The position numbers and the translations under genes are program-made. A model generated the notes under the pieces. It made no database searches and was not told the origin of the DNA. It worked only from the letters and a program-made list of their open reading frames with translations. From positions 1 to 64,000 of the forward strand of contig JBBCIG010000015.1 of assembly GCA_037200685.1 (NCBI GenBank): DNA of 64,000 nucleotides. The letters are read 5' to 3'. Positions 28,202-37,589 of the stretch are shown in pieces; the first letter of the stretch is position 1; every line of letters begins with the position of its first letter. Source of the stretch: JAJKIP01 sp037200685 (GTDB lineage: Bacteria; Bacteroidota; Bacteroidia; Chitinophagales; Chitinophagaceae).

Positions 28202-29170
28202 ATGAGAAATAAAGTGATAGCGGTTTTGTTAGTAATGACAGTAAGTGTTTTTTTAAGTGCTTTTGGCTTTCATCGTAAACCAGCGGATGATTTAAAAGCA
28301 GAGTTAGTACTGGATGCAAAAGCAATGCTCGGTGAAGGCTCTATCTGGCACCCGAAAGAAAATAAATTATACTGGGTAGATATTGAGGGCAAGCTATTAC
28401 ATGTATATGATCCTGCTACTAACCAGGATAAATCATTTTCGGTTGGTTCAAGAATAGGCACGGTTGTACCCATACAGGATGGCGGCGCATTAATCGCTAT
28501 GCAAAGCGGTATTCAAAAGATAGATACAAAAACTGGAAAGATCACGTGGATTAATAACCCGTTGCCTGATACAGTAGGCCTTCGGTTCAATGATGGTAAA
28601 TGTGATCCTTCAGGTCGATTTTGGGTTGGCACACTGGCGATGGATTCAAGAAGAAGGGGCGCTGTGCTTTGGCGCATTGATAAAGATAAAAGTGTACACC
28701 TGATGCTGGACAGTGTCAGCATATCCAATGGTATCGTTTGGACGAAGGATAAAAAAACAATGTATTATAATGATACACCGACAGGCACGGTGCAGGGTTT
28801 TGATTACAATGATAAAACCGGCGAAATAACAAATAGGAAAGTGGTGATCCGTATTCCAAGAGGTGGTGGCGGCCCCGATGGTATGACAATCGATGCGGAT
28901 GATAATCTTTGGGTAGCGCTTTGGGGCTCGGGCACTGTATGTAAGTTCAACCCGCTTACCGGTGAATTATTACAAAAAGTGATTGTGCCCGCACCAAATG
29001 TTTCTTCCTGTGCATTCGGTGGCAAAAATTTGGAAACACTTTATATCACCACCGCCCGTGCATGGGTGAATGAAGATAAATTAAAAGAATTTCCATTGAG
29101 CGGTGGGTTGTTTTCTGTTAAGCCCGGCGCCCGTGGCGTACCTACAGCATTTTACAAAGGAAAATTATAA
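28202..29170 (+). CDS. Exported SMP-30/gluconolactonase-family lactonase
   Basis: A 322-residue protein with an N-terminal hydrophobic export signal (about 5-22). The six-bladed propeller of the SMP-30 family covers about 32-320. Glu45 in MLGEGSIWH is the expected metal ligand. FNDGKCDPSGRFWVGT, SNGIVW and GPDGMTIDADDNLWVA give the usual Asn/Asp metal ligands. Family knowledge: it opens aldonolactones such as gluconolactone or galactonolactone. With dgoD, dgoK and a KDPGal aldolase downstream, D-galactono-lactone is the likely substrate. The signal peptide would put this step in the periplasm, before import of galactonate. It lies within the enzyme run. Confidence 0.87.
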   Translation: MRNKVIAVLLVMTVSVFLSAFGFHRKPADDLKAELVLDAKAMLGEGSIWHPKENKLYWVDIEGKLLHVYDPATNQDKSFSVGSRIGTVVPIQDGGALIAMQSGIQKIDTKTGKITWINNPLPDTVGLRFNDGKCDPSGRFWVGTLAMDSRRRGAVLWRIDKDKSVHLMLDSVSISNGIVWTKDKKTMYYNDTPTGTVQGFDYNDKTGEITNRKVVIRIPRGGGGPDGMTIDADDNLWVALWGSGTVCKFNPLTGELLQKVIVPAPNVSSCAFGGKNLETLYITTARAWVNEDKLKEFPLSGGLFSVKPGARGVPTAFYKGKL

Positions 29171-29215
29171 CCAGGGGATACTATAAATCAAGTAAGAGGA
29201 ATTAATTATTACAAC

Positions 29216-31573
29216 ATGCTGAAAAGATTTTTCATTATTCAGGCCTTTGTTTCCGTATTCATTACAGGGTATGCACAAAAGCAATCGTTCAATCAAAGCT
29301 GGGAATTTGTTAAAGATATTGATACTGTTTTTTCTCAAAATTTACTGGCAAAGAATAATATTATCAAATGGGAAAGAATTTCATTACCGCATACAGCCAG
29401 CATTGAACCCATTGAAAAGGTAGCACAACATTGGCAGGGCATTTGTTTTTATAGGAAATTTTTTGTTGTTCCAGTTTCTTATAAAGGAAAACATGTCGCT
29501 GTACAATTTGATGCGGCTATGCAGGAAGCAGATGTTTACCTGAACGGTCAGCACATTTTCAATCACCAGGGAGGATACTTACCTTTTTATATTGACATTT
29601 CCGATAAAATAAAACCGGGTGTTGAAAATAGTATCGTGGTCAGGTTGGATAATCGGGACAATCGCTTTATTCCGCCTGGCAAGCCGTTGAAGACCCTTGA
29701 TTTTAATTATTACAGTGGCATATATAGAAATGGATGGCTGATTACAAAAGATAAATTACATATATCTGATCCGGTTGCTGCAAACAAAACAGCAGGCGGG
29801 GGTGTATTTATTCATTACGAAGATGTAAGCGATAAGTCGGCGGCGTTGATTGTTAAAACCGAAATACAAAATGACGCTGCTATTACAAACAATGCACAGG
29901 TTAAAATCGTATTAAAAGATAAATCGGGGAAGGTCATTGCGCAATCCTTATCAAAAGTTGAAACAATTGATAAAGATGAATCAAAAACAGTGGATCAAAA
30001 TATTTCAATCCTCAATCCAAAATTATGGTCACCGGAAACGCCTTACCTATACCAGCTTTCAGCGGAACTATTACAAAATGGAAAAGTAATCGATAAAGAA
30101 ATAATCAGGACAGGTATAAAAATCGTTAAGCTGGAAGGCGGTGCATTTTACCTGAACGGAAAGAAAATAAAAATACGAGGGACTAATCGTCACCAGGAAT
30201 ATCCTTATATCGGGAATGCATTATCTGATAATGCGCAATACAGGGACGTATGGAAAATGAAAGAAGCCGGTTTCAATTTTGTTCGCTCTTCTCATTACCC
30301 GCAATCACCGGCTTATCTTGATGCATGTGATGAATTAGGACTGATGGTAATGGACGCTATTCCCGGATGGCAATATGCAGGCAATGATTCTGTTTTCCTG
30401 AAAAATAGTTTCCAGGATATAAAAGATATGATACACCGCGACCGCAACCATGCTTCTATCGTATTATGGGAAGCATCGTTGAATGAATCAGGAATGAGAA
30501 GGGAGTATATGGAAAAGGCGCATGCGCTTGTTCATGAAGAATTAGCTTTCCCCGGTATTTATTCAGCCGGCTGGAGAAATATGGTATTCGATGTGTTCCT
30601 TCCGGCACGCCAGCATGGAAAAGCTCCCGATTACTGGAAAAAATATGATAAACCGATGCCGTTGCTGATTGCTGAATACGGTGACTGGGAATATTATGCA
30701 CAAAATGCGGGTTTTAATCAAACTGCTTACCAGGATTTGAAAGCGGAAGAAAGAAGTTCGAGACAATTAATTGGCTGGGGTGAAAAACGTTTACTACAGC
30801 AAGCGCTGAATTACCAGGAAGCGCATAATGATAATTTATACGGTCCTGATTTAGGTGATGCGAACTGGCTGATGTTTGATTACAATCGTGGTTACGCTAT
30901 GGATATCGAATCTTCTGGAATTATGGATATGGTAAGGTTACCTAAGTTTGCCTTTTATTTTTATCAAAGCCAGGTTGATCCTGTTTTAACGAATGCAAAT
31001 CCTTTTAATAAACCGATGTTATTTATTGCTAATTACTGTCAAAGCGGCTCGGATACTGCGGTAAGAATTTTTAGTAATTGTGATGAAGTTGAACTTTTTC
31101 TCAATGGTAAATCACTGGGCAGGCAAAAGCCGGATAAGGACCAATTCTCGACTAACCTAAAACATCCACCTTTTACTTTTCATCCCAGAATGTTCGAAGC
31201 AGGTTCTCTAACCGCAGTTGGTTATATTAATAATAAAAAAGCAGCTGAACATACCCGGAAGACGCCCGGCGCTGCGGCGAAGATCAATATCCGTATTGAC
31301 TACAGCGGTAAAGAACTGCAGACAGGCCAGAACGATATTGTATTTATTTACGCCGATATTGTGGATAATAATGGCACTGTTATTTATAATGCTAATGATA
31401 AAGTGGAATTTAAAGTGACCGGGGATGCGGAAATAGTTGGTGAAAACCCAAGAGCGGCCGAAGCCGGCACAGCATCCATTCTCTTAAATGCTGGAAGGAA
31501 ACCGGGAGCAATAAAAATAACAGCCGTTGCCGGCGGATTAAAAAGCATGGAAAAAATTATTTATTCAAAATAA
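29216..31573 (+). CDS. GH2-family glycoside hydrolase, divergent from the other two
   Basis: A 785-residue exported enzyme (signal peptide to about GYAQ, residue 21). It has the GH2 N-terminal binding domain, sandwich, barrel (about 305-600) and beta-rich C-terminal domains. The acid/base is Glu424 in EASLNESGM, an LNES rather than GNE context. The nucleophile is Glu487 in LLIAEYGDWE. These contexts differ from the two GH2 enzymes upstream and suggest another subfamily and possibly another linkage or sugar. It is still probably beta-galactosidase-like, given galK immediately downstream (52-base gap). No lipobox is present, so periplasmic action is expected. Confidence 0.87.
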   Translation: MLKRFFIIQAFVSVFITGYAQKQSFNQSWEFVKDIDTVFSQNLLAKNNIIKWERISLPHTASIEPIEKVAQHWQGICFYRKFFVVPVSYKGKHVAVQFDAAMQEADVYLNGQHIFNHQGGYLPFYIDISDKIKPGVENSIVVRLDNRDNRFIPPGKPLKTLDFNYYSGIYRNGWLITKDKLHISDPVAANKTAGGGVFIHYEDVSDKSAALIVKTEIQNDAAITNNAQVKIVLKDKSGKVIAQSLSKVETIDKDESKTVDQNISILNPKLWSPETPYLYQLSAELLQNGKVIDKEIIRTGIKIVKLEGGAFYLNGKKIKIRGTNRHQEYPYIGNALSDNAQYRDVWKMKEAGFNFVRSSHYPQSPAYLDACDELGLMVMDAIPGWQYAGNDSVFLKNSFQDIKDMIHRDRNHASIVLWEASLNESGMRREYMEKAHALVHEELAFPGIYSAGWRNMVFDVFLPARQHGKAPDYWKKYDKPMPLLIAEYGDWEYYAQNAGFNQTAYQDLKAEERSSRQLIGWGEKRLLQQALNYQEAHNDNLYGPDLGDANWLMFDYNRGYAMDIESSGIMDMVRLPKFAFYFYQSQVDPVLTNANPFNKPMLFIANYCQSGSDTAVRIFSNCDEVELFLNGKSLGRQKPDKDQFSTNLKHPPFTFHPRMFEAGSLTAVGYINNKKAAEHTRKTPGAAAKINIRIDYSGKELQTGQNDIVFIYADIVDNNGTVIYNANDKVEFKVTGDAEIVGENPRAAEAGTASILLNAGRKPGAIKITAVAGGLKSMEKIIYSK

Positions 31574-31625
31574 AAATTAAAGCCTGGTTTTAAGTTATCC
31601 TATGAATTATAATTAATGTTGTGGA

Positions 31626-32798
31626 ATGGAAAAATTAATAAGAGACATTTTCTTTAAAAAATTTAGTGTTGAACCTATTATCGTTCGTTCGCCGGGACGA
31701 TTTAATATTATCGGCGAACATACAGACTATAATGAAGGCTTTGTTCTTCCCGCAGCGATCGACAAGTTCACTTATGTGGGTGTAAGCAAGCGGGACGATG
31801 ATAAAATAATGTTGTATTCAAGAAATTTTGACGAGGATCTCGAAAGCAACATCAATACTGTTTCGAAGAACGATACGAGGTGGACGAATTATATACTGGG
31901 CGTCGTTGATCAATTGCAGCGCCATGGCCATAAGCCCGGTGGTTTTAATTTGGTGTTTGATGGCAATATTCCTGTAGGTGCAGGTCTTTCTTCTTCTGCA
32001 GGATTAGAATGTGCCAGCATTTTTGCGTTGAATGAATTATTTGCTTTAAACGTGGACAGATTATCGCTGGTAAAAATGGCGCAGCTTGCTGAGCATACAT
32101 TCGTCGGGGTGAAATGCGGGATCATGGATCAGTTTGCCAGTATGTTTGGTAAAAAAGGTCATGCGATAAAATTGGATTGCCGTTCCCTCGAATTTGAATA
32201 TGTACCCGTGCAACTGGAAGGATACAAGATCGTATTACTAAATACCAATGTCAAACATGAACTTGTTTCCAGCGGTTATAATACGAGACGGGCACAATGT
32301 GAACAAGGCGTTGCCTGGGTGAAAGAACATATACCGGCTGTAAAAACCTTACGGGATGTTACTATCGAGATGCTGGACAAATATGTTTTGAAAAAAGATC
32401 CGTTCATTTATAAAAGGTGCCGCTATGTTATTGAGGAAAATGCAAGATTGCTCCGGGCATGTGAAGATTTAAAAACCGGGAATTTAAAAGCATTGGGTCA
32501 AAAAATATTTGAAACGCATAGGGGCTTGTCTGAAGAGTATGAAGTAAGCTGCAAAGAATTGGATTTTTTAGTAAATGCAGTGAAGAGCAACCCGGCCGTA
32601 CTCGGCGCCAGGATGGTTGGCGGTGGCTTTGGCGGATGTACCATTAATATAGTAAAAGAAGAAGCAGTCGATAATCTTATAGAACAACTGACAAGCATCT
32701 ATAAAAAAGAAATGGGCCTTGATTTGAGCACTTATATCGCTGGTATCGAACAAGGGACCGAATTGATCAGCGATAAAAGCCATGTCACGATTGTTTAA
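31626..32798 (+). CDS. galK: Galactokinase
   Basis: A 390-residue cytoplasmic GHMP kinase. The galactokinase signature GRFNIIGEHTDYNEG is at residues 24-38 (Arg25 and the Glu-His-Thr-Asp sugar contacts intact). The ATP loop PVGAGLSSSAG is at 116-126, the catalytic base Asp168 lies in GIMDQFAS, and the third motif MVGGGFGG is near residue 345. It phosphorylates D-galactose at C1 using ATP, the entry to the Leloir pathway. galT and galE are not in this window, so the product must be handled by genes elsewhere. It separates the extracytoplasmic enzyme genes from the catabolic genes and lies 23 bases before the next gene. Confidence 0.97.
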   Translation: MEKLIRDIFFKKFSVEPIIVRSPGRFNIIGEHTDYNEGFVLPAAIDKFTYVGVSKRDDDKIMLYSRNFDEDLESNINTVSKNDTRWTNYILGVVDQLQRHGHKPGGFNLVFDGNIPVGAGLSSSAGLECASIFALNELFALNVDRLSLVKMAQLAEHTFVGVKCGIMDQFASMFGKKGHAIKLDCRSLEFEYVPVQLEGYKIVLLNTNVKHELVSSGYNTRRAQCEQGVAWVKEHIPAVKTLRDVTIEMLDKYVLKKDPFIYKRCRYVIEENARLLRACEDLKTGNLKALGQKIFETHRGLSEEYEVSCKELDFLVNAVKSNPAVLGARMVGGGFGGCTINIVKEEAVDNLIEQLTSIYKKEMGLDLSTYIAGIEQGTELISDKSHVTIV

Positions 32799-32821
32799 AA
32801 TGATATTAATAATTATAAAAA

Positions 32822-33742
32822 ATGATTGCTATGCTTAAAAGAAAATCCAGCCAGTATTTTTCATTCTTGATTGCATTGACACTGGTGATTACAAGTTGCG
32901 GCACTGAAAATAAACCGGGTGATAAGAGTACAGAAGAATGGACTTCATTATTTAATGGCAAAGACCTCACAGGGTGGGACATCAAGATTAAAGACCATGC
33001 ATTGAATGAGAACTATAAAAATACTTTTCGCATCAAAGACAGTATCCTCAGCGTTTCTTACGGCGATTATGAAAAATTCGATATGCAATTCGGGCATCTT
33101 TATACACAAACACCTTATTCTTATTATAAATTAAAACTTCAGTACCGCTTTGTTGGCGATCATGTTGCTGATGCGCCTATTTGGGCGGATAGAAATAGCG
33201 GTGTAATGCTGCATTCTCAATCCGGGAAAAGTATGGAACTGCACCAGGATTTCCCGGTGTCCCTCGAATTTCAATTTCTTTGCGGCAACGGAAAGGATAC
33301 CGTTGAGACAGGTAATGTTTGCACACCAGGTACGTATATAACATTTGATGGCAAACCTTTTCTTGGACATATAAAACAATCCAACAGTAAAACTTATTTG
33401 AAAAATGAATGGATAACAGCGGAAGCAGATGTTTATGGCGATTCATTAATACACCATATTATTAATGGTGATACAGTTTTAACGTACACCAACACGATGA
33501 TAGGCGAGGGCTTTGTAGGCGGTGATCATGGCTGGACAGCCGGCAACATTATGGATTCAGCTATTTGGATAAACAAAGCAAATACACCACTCAAAGAAGG
33601 GCATATTGCTTTGCAGGCCGAAAGTCAGCCTGTTGACTTCAGGAATATAGAAATACTTAATTTGGTTGGTTGCATGGACCCGAAGGCGAAAAACTATAAA
33701 GATTATTATATTAAGTCCGATAACAGCCAATGCAAGTATTAA
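32822..33742 (+). CDS. DUF1080 / 3-keto-disaccharide hydrolase-type lipoprotein
   Basis: A 306-residue lipoprotein with Cys26 in a VITSC lipobox; the ATG at 32831 (MLKRKSS) is an equally plausible start. It contains a DUF1080 concanavalin-like fold: EEWTSLFNGKDLTGWDIKI at the start, NSGVMLHSQSG in the middle and HIALQAESQPVDFRNIEIL at the end. The last ~30 residues (CMDPKAKNYKDYYIKSDNSQC) form a small cysteine-paired tail. Family knowledge: DUF1080 proteins bind or cleave glycans, including 3-keto-glycosides. Here it is likely periplasmic and coupled to the galactose genes by gaps of about 20 bases on each side. Substrate and catalysis are unproven. Confidence 0.8.
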   Translation: MIAMLKRKSSQYFSFLIALTLVITSCGTENKPGDKSTEEWTSLFNGKDLTGWDIKIKDHALNENYKNTFRIKDSILSVSYGDYEKFDMQFGHLYTQTPYSYYKLKLQYRFVGDHVADAPIWADRNSGVMLHSQSGKSMELHQDFPVSLEFQFLCGNGKDTVETGNVCTPGTYITFDGKPFLGHIKQSNSKTYLKNEWITAEADVYGDSLIHHIINGDTVLTYTNTMIGEGFVGGDHGWTAGNIMDSAIWINKANTPLKEGHIALQAESQPVDFRNIEILNLVGCMDPKAKNYKDYYIKSDNSQCKY

Positions 33743-33763
33743 GAAAATTGTTTGAAAAATGAA

Positions 33764-34396
33764 ATGACAGTATTATCCCAGATATTAGAACATAAAATAG
33801 TTGCTATCATCCGCGGCGCTCACCCGGCTGATGTTTTGAAAATAGCCAGGGCCTTGCATGAAGGCGGTGTCAGGATATTAGAAGTAACTTTCAATTCTCC
33901 CAATGCATTAGATGTGCTCGAAGAACTTTCAACAAAACTGGGGAATGAATTACTGATTGGCATGGGTACGGTTTTAGATGCGCCTACAGTAAAGGCGGCG
34001 GTTGATGCCGGTGCGAAATTTATCATATCTCCTTCATTTAATATTGAAATAATACAAGAAACAAAAAAACTCGGTGCGATAAGTATTCCCGGTGCATTTA
34101 CCCCAACTGAAATTGTAAATGCGTTCAGTGCTGGCGGCGATATTATCAAAGTTTTTCCCGCTTCATCGAATGTCAACTATATAAAAGAATTACGTGCCCC
34201 TTTATCACACATACCCTTGATGCCAACAGGCGGAATAACATTGGAGAATATAAAAGAATTTCAACATGCTGGGGCCGTTGCATTTGGTATTGGAACAGCG
34301 CTGGTGAATACAAAAGAAAAAGTGACGGATGACTATTTAAAACGGTTGACGGAAAAAGCAGCCCATTTTGCGCAGGCGATAACTAACCATCAATAA
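33764..34396 (+). CDS. dgoA: 2-dehydro-3-deoxy-6-phosphogalactonate (KDPGal/KDPG) aldolase
   Basis: Class I aldolase of the KDPG/KHG family. I chose the ATG at 33764 (210 residues, MTVLSQILEH); a TTG four codons upstream would give 214. KIVAIIRG opens the barrel, Glu40 in RILEVTFNS is the general acid/base, and Lys129 in GGDIIKVFPAS is the Schiff-base lysine. GGITLENI binds phosphate. Eda-type enzymes split KDPG or KDPGal into pyruvate and glyceraldehyde 3-phosphate. The adjoining dgoD (6 bases away) and dgoK favour KDPGal as physiological substrate. The gene symbol follows from context, since sequence alone does not separate dgoA from eda. Confidence 0.9.
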   Translation: MTVLSQILEHKIVAIIRGAHPADVLKIARALHEGGVRILEVTFNSPNALDVLEELSTKLGNELLIGMGTVLDAPTVKAAVDAGAKFIISPSFNIEIIQETKKLGAISIPGAFTPTEIVNAFSAGGDIIKVFPASSNVNYIKELRAPLSHIPLMPTGGITLENIKEFQHAGAVAFGIGTALVNTKEKVTDDYLKRLTEKAAHFAQAITNHQ

Positions 34397-34402
34397 TATA
34401 TA

Positions 34403-35551
34403 ATGAAGATCAAAGGATATGAATTATTCCTTGTGCCGCCCCGCTGGTTGTTTCTCAAAATAGAAACGGATGAAGGTATTACCGGCTGGGGCGAGCCCGT
34501 GATCGAAGGAAAAGCCGCGACGGTAAAAGCGGCTGTTGATGAATTAATGCAATATTTAATGGGAAAAGACCCGATGAACATCGAAGATCATTGGAATGTA
34601 ATGTACCGTGGTGGCTTTTACAGGGGTGGGCCGATTTTAATGAGCGCCATTGCCGGTATCGACCAGGCCTTATGGGATATAAAGGGTAAAGCATATAATG
34701 CTCCTGTTTATCAATTATTAGGCGGTAAATGCCGTGATACAATAAAAGTCTATTCATGGATTGGTGGTGACCGGCCGGCTGATGTGGGTAACGCCGCGAA
34801 AGAAATGACAGCAAAAGGATTTACCGCCGTAAAAATGAACGCTACCGAAGAATTGCAATATGTAGATTCATATGAAAAAATAGATGAAGCGATAAAAAGA
34901 ATTGCAACAGTACGTGAAGCGGTTGGCCCTGCAGTTGGTATTGGTGTGGATTTTCATGGAAGGGTTCATAAACCGATGGCTAAAATTTTAGCAAAAGAGC
35001 TGGAACCATTCCGGCCGATGTTTATCGAAGAACCGGTGTTACCGGAAAATAATGAAGCATTAAAAGAAATAGCGCAACATACATCGATACCTATCGCTAC
35101 AGGAGAAAGAATGTTTTCAAGATGGCAGTTTAAAAATTTATTAATCGATGGTTATGTAGATATCATTCAGCCGGACCTCTCACATGCAGGTGGAATTACG
35201 GAATGTAAAAAGATCATTTCGATGGCTGAAGCCTTTGACGTAGCTGCGGCGCCGCATTGTCCGCTTGGCCCTATTTCATTGGCGGCATGTTTACAGGTGG
35301 ACGCAACTTGTCATAATGTTTTTATACAAGAACAAAGTCTCGGTATTCATTATAATAAAGACAGCGACCTGCTGGATTATATAATGGACAAGGATGTATT
35401 TAAGTATGAAAATGGTTCTGTAAAAATTCCGGATAAACCGGGATTAGGTATTGAAATGAATGAAGAACATGTAAGGAAAATGGCGAAGATCGGTCACAAC
35501 TGGAAAAACCCCTTGTGGCGGCATGGTGATGGCAGTGTGGCGGAATGGTGA
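34403..35551 (+). CDS. dgoD: D-galactonate dehydratase
   Basis: A 382-residue enolase-superfamily enzyme, the same length as the E. coli protein. The metal ligands are Asp183, Glu209 and Glu235, and the catalytic bases His185 (VDFHGR) and His285 (APHCPLGP). All fall at the E. coli-type positions. It dehydrates D-galactonate to 2-keto-3-deoxygalactonate in the cytoplasm. It starts 6 bases after the aldolase gene, so the two are surely co-transcribed. Other mandelate-racemase-group dehydratases are conceivable, but the length, the His pair and the neighbourhood make galactonate by far the best call. Confidence 0.95.
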   Translation: MKIKGYELFLVPPRWLFLKIETDEGITGWGEPVIEGKAATVKAAVDELMQYLMGKDPMNIEDHWNVMYRGGFYRGGPILMSAIAGIDQALWDIKGKAYNAPVYQLLGGKCRDTIKVYSWIGGDRPADVGNAAKEMTAKGFTAVKMNATEELQYVDSYEKIDEAIKRIATVREAVGPAVGIGVDFHGRVHKPMAKILAKELEPFRPMFIEEPVLPENNEALKEIAQHTSIPIATGERMFSRWQFKNLLIDGYVDIIQPDLSHAGGITECKKIISMAEAFDVAAAPHCPLGPISLAACLQVDATCHNVFIQEQSLGIHYNKDSDLLDYIMDKDVFKYENGSVKIPDKPGLGIEMNEEHVRKMAKIGHNWKNPLWRHGDGSVAEW

Positions 35552-35589
35552 TATTGAGTTTATAACATTATTGAACCCCAAGCTTGCAT

Positions 35590-36600
35590 ATGAAACCAGT
35601 GATCATATTTCTACAATCTGCTGTAATTGCATCACTGATGTTTATGGCTGGATGCACTGCATCGAAAAATAAAAAATCTGCAACTGCTCAGCCCATTACC
35701 GGCAAATCATGGAGCATACCATTGCAAGGCAATACATTTATTACTATGGAATGGGTGCCTCCCGGAACTTTTACCATGGGAAGCCCTGATGCTGAAGCAG
35801 GAAGAAAAAATGATGAAAGCCCGCAAACAGAAGTAACACTAACCAAAGGATATTGGCTGGGAAAAACAGAGTTAACAGCACGCCAATGGAAAGCAGTGAT
35901 GGGAGAAAGTTTACGTGAGCATGTAATAAAAATGCTGCAGGATGAAACAGTATATGATTTCGGCGGTGGTCAGAAAAAGAAAATTCGTGAGTTCATGAAT
36001 TTTAATCCCAACGATCCTGATAGGATCATGGCGAATGAAAACGATAGTATTCCTATGTATTTCGTGAGTTGGGATGATGCGATGGAATTTTGTAAAAAAT
36101 TGACAGCGCAGGAAAAAGCCAGTGGAAGAATTCCCGAAGGCTATCAATATATTTTGCCAACTGAAGCGCAATGGGAATATGCGTGCAGGGCCGGAACAAC
36201 TACGGTAACATTTGCAGGCCCAATAGTCATCGAAGGAAGAAATGCACCGGTATTGAATGATATCGCCTGGTATGGCGCTAATAATTCTATTAATTATTAT
36301 GGAAAGAAATTAGGCAACTCAGGCGCAGGCCCACGCAATGCAGGTGAGAAAAAGCCAAATGCATGGGGCTTACAGGATATGCCGGGAAATATTTGGGAAT
36401 GGTGCCGCGATGTCTATGCGCCTTATCCCGGTGGAAAAGTTACTGATTATATAAGTGCTGCTACAGGAATTGGCCGTGTCAATCGTGGCGGCAGTTGGGG
36501 CAGTGGCGCTTCAGCGGAACGTTCCGCAGGAAGGGCTTCTAACCCGCAACCTGAAAAAAGTGCTTACCGTGGTTTCCGTGTTGCATTGAGCGCTATTTAA
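35590..36600 (+). CDS. SUMF1/FGE-sulfatase-domain lipoprotein lacking the FGE cysteines
   Basis: I use the ATG at 35590 (336 residues); a TTG lies two codons upstream. The lipobox MAGC puts lipidated Cys at residue 22. The SUMF1 fold is clear: MEWVPPGTFTMGSPDAEAG, VSWDDAMEFCKKL, LPTEAQWEYACRAGT, and the end NRGGSWGSGASAERSAGRAS with YRGFRVAL. True formylglycine-generating enzymes have two active-site cysteines in the RGGSW/Y-xCxxxxC region. Here that stretch reads GSGASAER, so FGE activity is unlikely, and no sulfatase gene is nearby. It may be a surface structural or binding protein. It is embedded in the catabolic operon (gaps of 38 and 21 bases). Confidence 0.82.
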   Translation: MKPVIIFLQSAVIASLMFMAGCTASKNKKSATAQPITGKSWSIPLQGNTFITMEWVPPGTFTMGSPDAEAGRKNDESPQTEVTLTKGYWLGKTELTARQWKAVMGESLREHVIKMLQDETVYDFGGGQKKKIREFMNFNPNDPDRIMANENDSIPMYFVSWDDAMEFCKKLTAQEKASGRIPEGYQYILPTEAQWEYACRAGTTTVTFAGPIVIEGRNAPVLNDIAWYGANNSINYYGKKLGNSGAGPRNAGEKKPNAWGLQDMPGNIWEWCRDVYAPYPGGKVTDYISAATGIGRVNRGGSWGSGASAERSAGRASNPQPEKSAYRGFRVALSAI

Positions 36601-36621
36601 TAGTATGATCAAATTTAAATA

Positions 36622-37509
36622 ATGGGTAAAATAGCTTTTTCATTAGTATTAATAATGTGTATGAAAGTTTCTCATGCACAAAACTTCGATACCGTTCAAA
36701 TCAGGACGACAAAGCTTACACAAACCGTTTACCTGTTGGAAGGAAGCGGTGGCGGAAATATTGCAGTTTGCATTGGAAAAGACGGCGTATTTATGATTGA
36801 TGATCACTATGCACCTTTAACGGGAAAAATAAAAGCCGCCATTGCTAAACTCACGGATAAACCGGTACAATTTATTATTAACTCACACTGGCACGGAGAT
36901 CACAGCGGTGGAAATGAAAATTTTGGAAACGAAGGTGCTATTATCGTTTCCCAGGAAAATAGTCGCAAGCGATTGGAAGCAAACCAGTTTTTTGGATTGC
37001 CACCTCATACGCAGGCTGCTTATTCTTCAGCGGCGCTACCCAAAATTACTTTCACGCAATCCATGACGTTTCATTACAACGGTGAAACAATCCAGGTCTT
37101 TCATATCTCCGATGCCCATACCGATGGCGATGCGATTATTTATTTTAATGAATCTGATATACTGCACATGGGTGACGTTTTTGTTCGTTATGGCTTCCCG
37201 TTTATTGATGAACCGAATGGCGGCAATGTAAATGGTATGATCCAAACAATAGATTCAGTTATTAATAAGATCAGCGATAAAACAAAAATCATTCCCGGCC
37301 ACGGCCAGATGTCTGTAAAGAAAGACCTTGTTGATTATAATAATATGCTCAAAGGGATCAGGGATATTATAAAAAAATTAATGGACGAAGGCAAGACAAT
37401 AGAACAAATTATTGCTGCTGATCCTTTAGCGCCATACGTAAGAAAGGGGACGAATATTACTGACATAGTCAAAGTAGTTTATAATAGTATTTTAAAATCG
37501 AAAAAATGA
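36622..37509 (+). CDS. Exported metallo-beta-lactamase-fold hydrolase
   Basis: A 295-residue protein with a signal peptide (about 1-19, ending SHAQ). The MBL zinc motif HxHxDH is His89, His91, Asp93, His94 in NSHWHGDHSGG. Further ligands come from DAHTDGDAI and PGHGQMS. The two-metal site looks complete. Family members range from B3-like lactamases to lactonases, quinoprotein relay enzymes and glyoxalase II-like enzymes. Position in a galactonate operon makes an exported lactonase or sugar-ester hydrolase plausible, perhaps backing up the SMP-30 protein; this is inference. It is the last gene before a 176-base gap with hairpin repeats. Confidence 0.82.
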   Translation: MGKIAFSLVLIMCMKVSHAQNFDTVQIRTTKLTQTVYLLEGSGGGNIAVCIGKDGVFMIDDHYAPLTGKIKAAIAKLTDKPVQFIINSHWHGDHSGGNENFGNEGAIIVSQENSRKRLEANQFFGLPPHTQAAYSSAALPKITFTQSMTFHYNGETIQVFHISDAHTDGDAIIYFNESDILHMGDVFVRYGFPFIDEPNGGNVNGMIQTIDSVINKISDKTKIIPGHGQMSVKKDLVDYNNMLKGIRDIIKKLMDEGKTIEQIIAADPLAPYVRKGTNITDIVKVVYNSILKSKK

Positions 37510-37589
37510 TATTGCCAGAATATCTAGAATATAATTTAGAAACCAGCGACATTAACACAGATGATCGTCTGTTGTTGAGCGAAGCGAAA

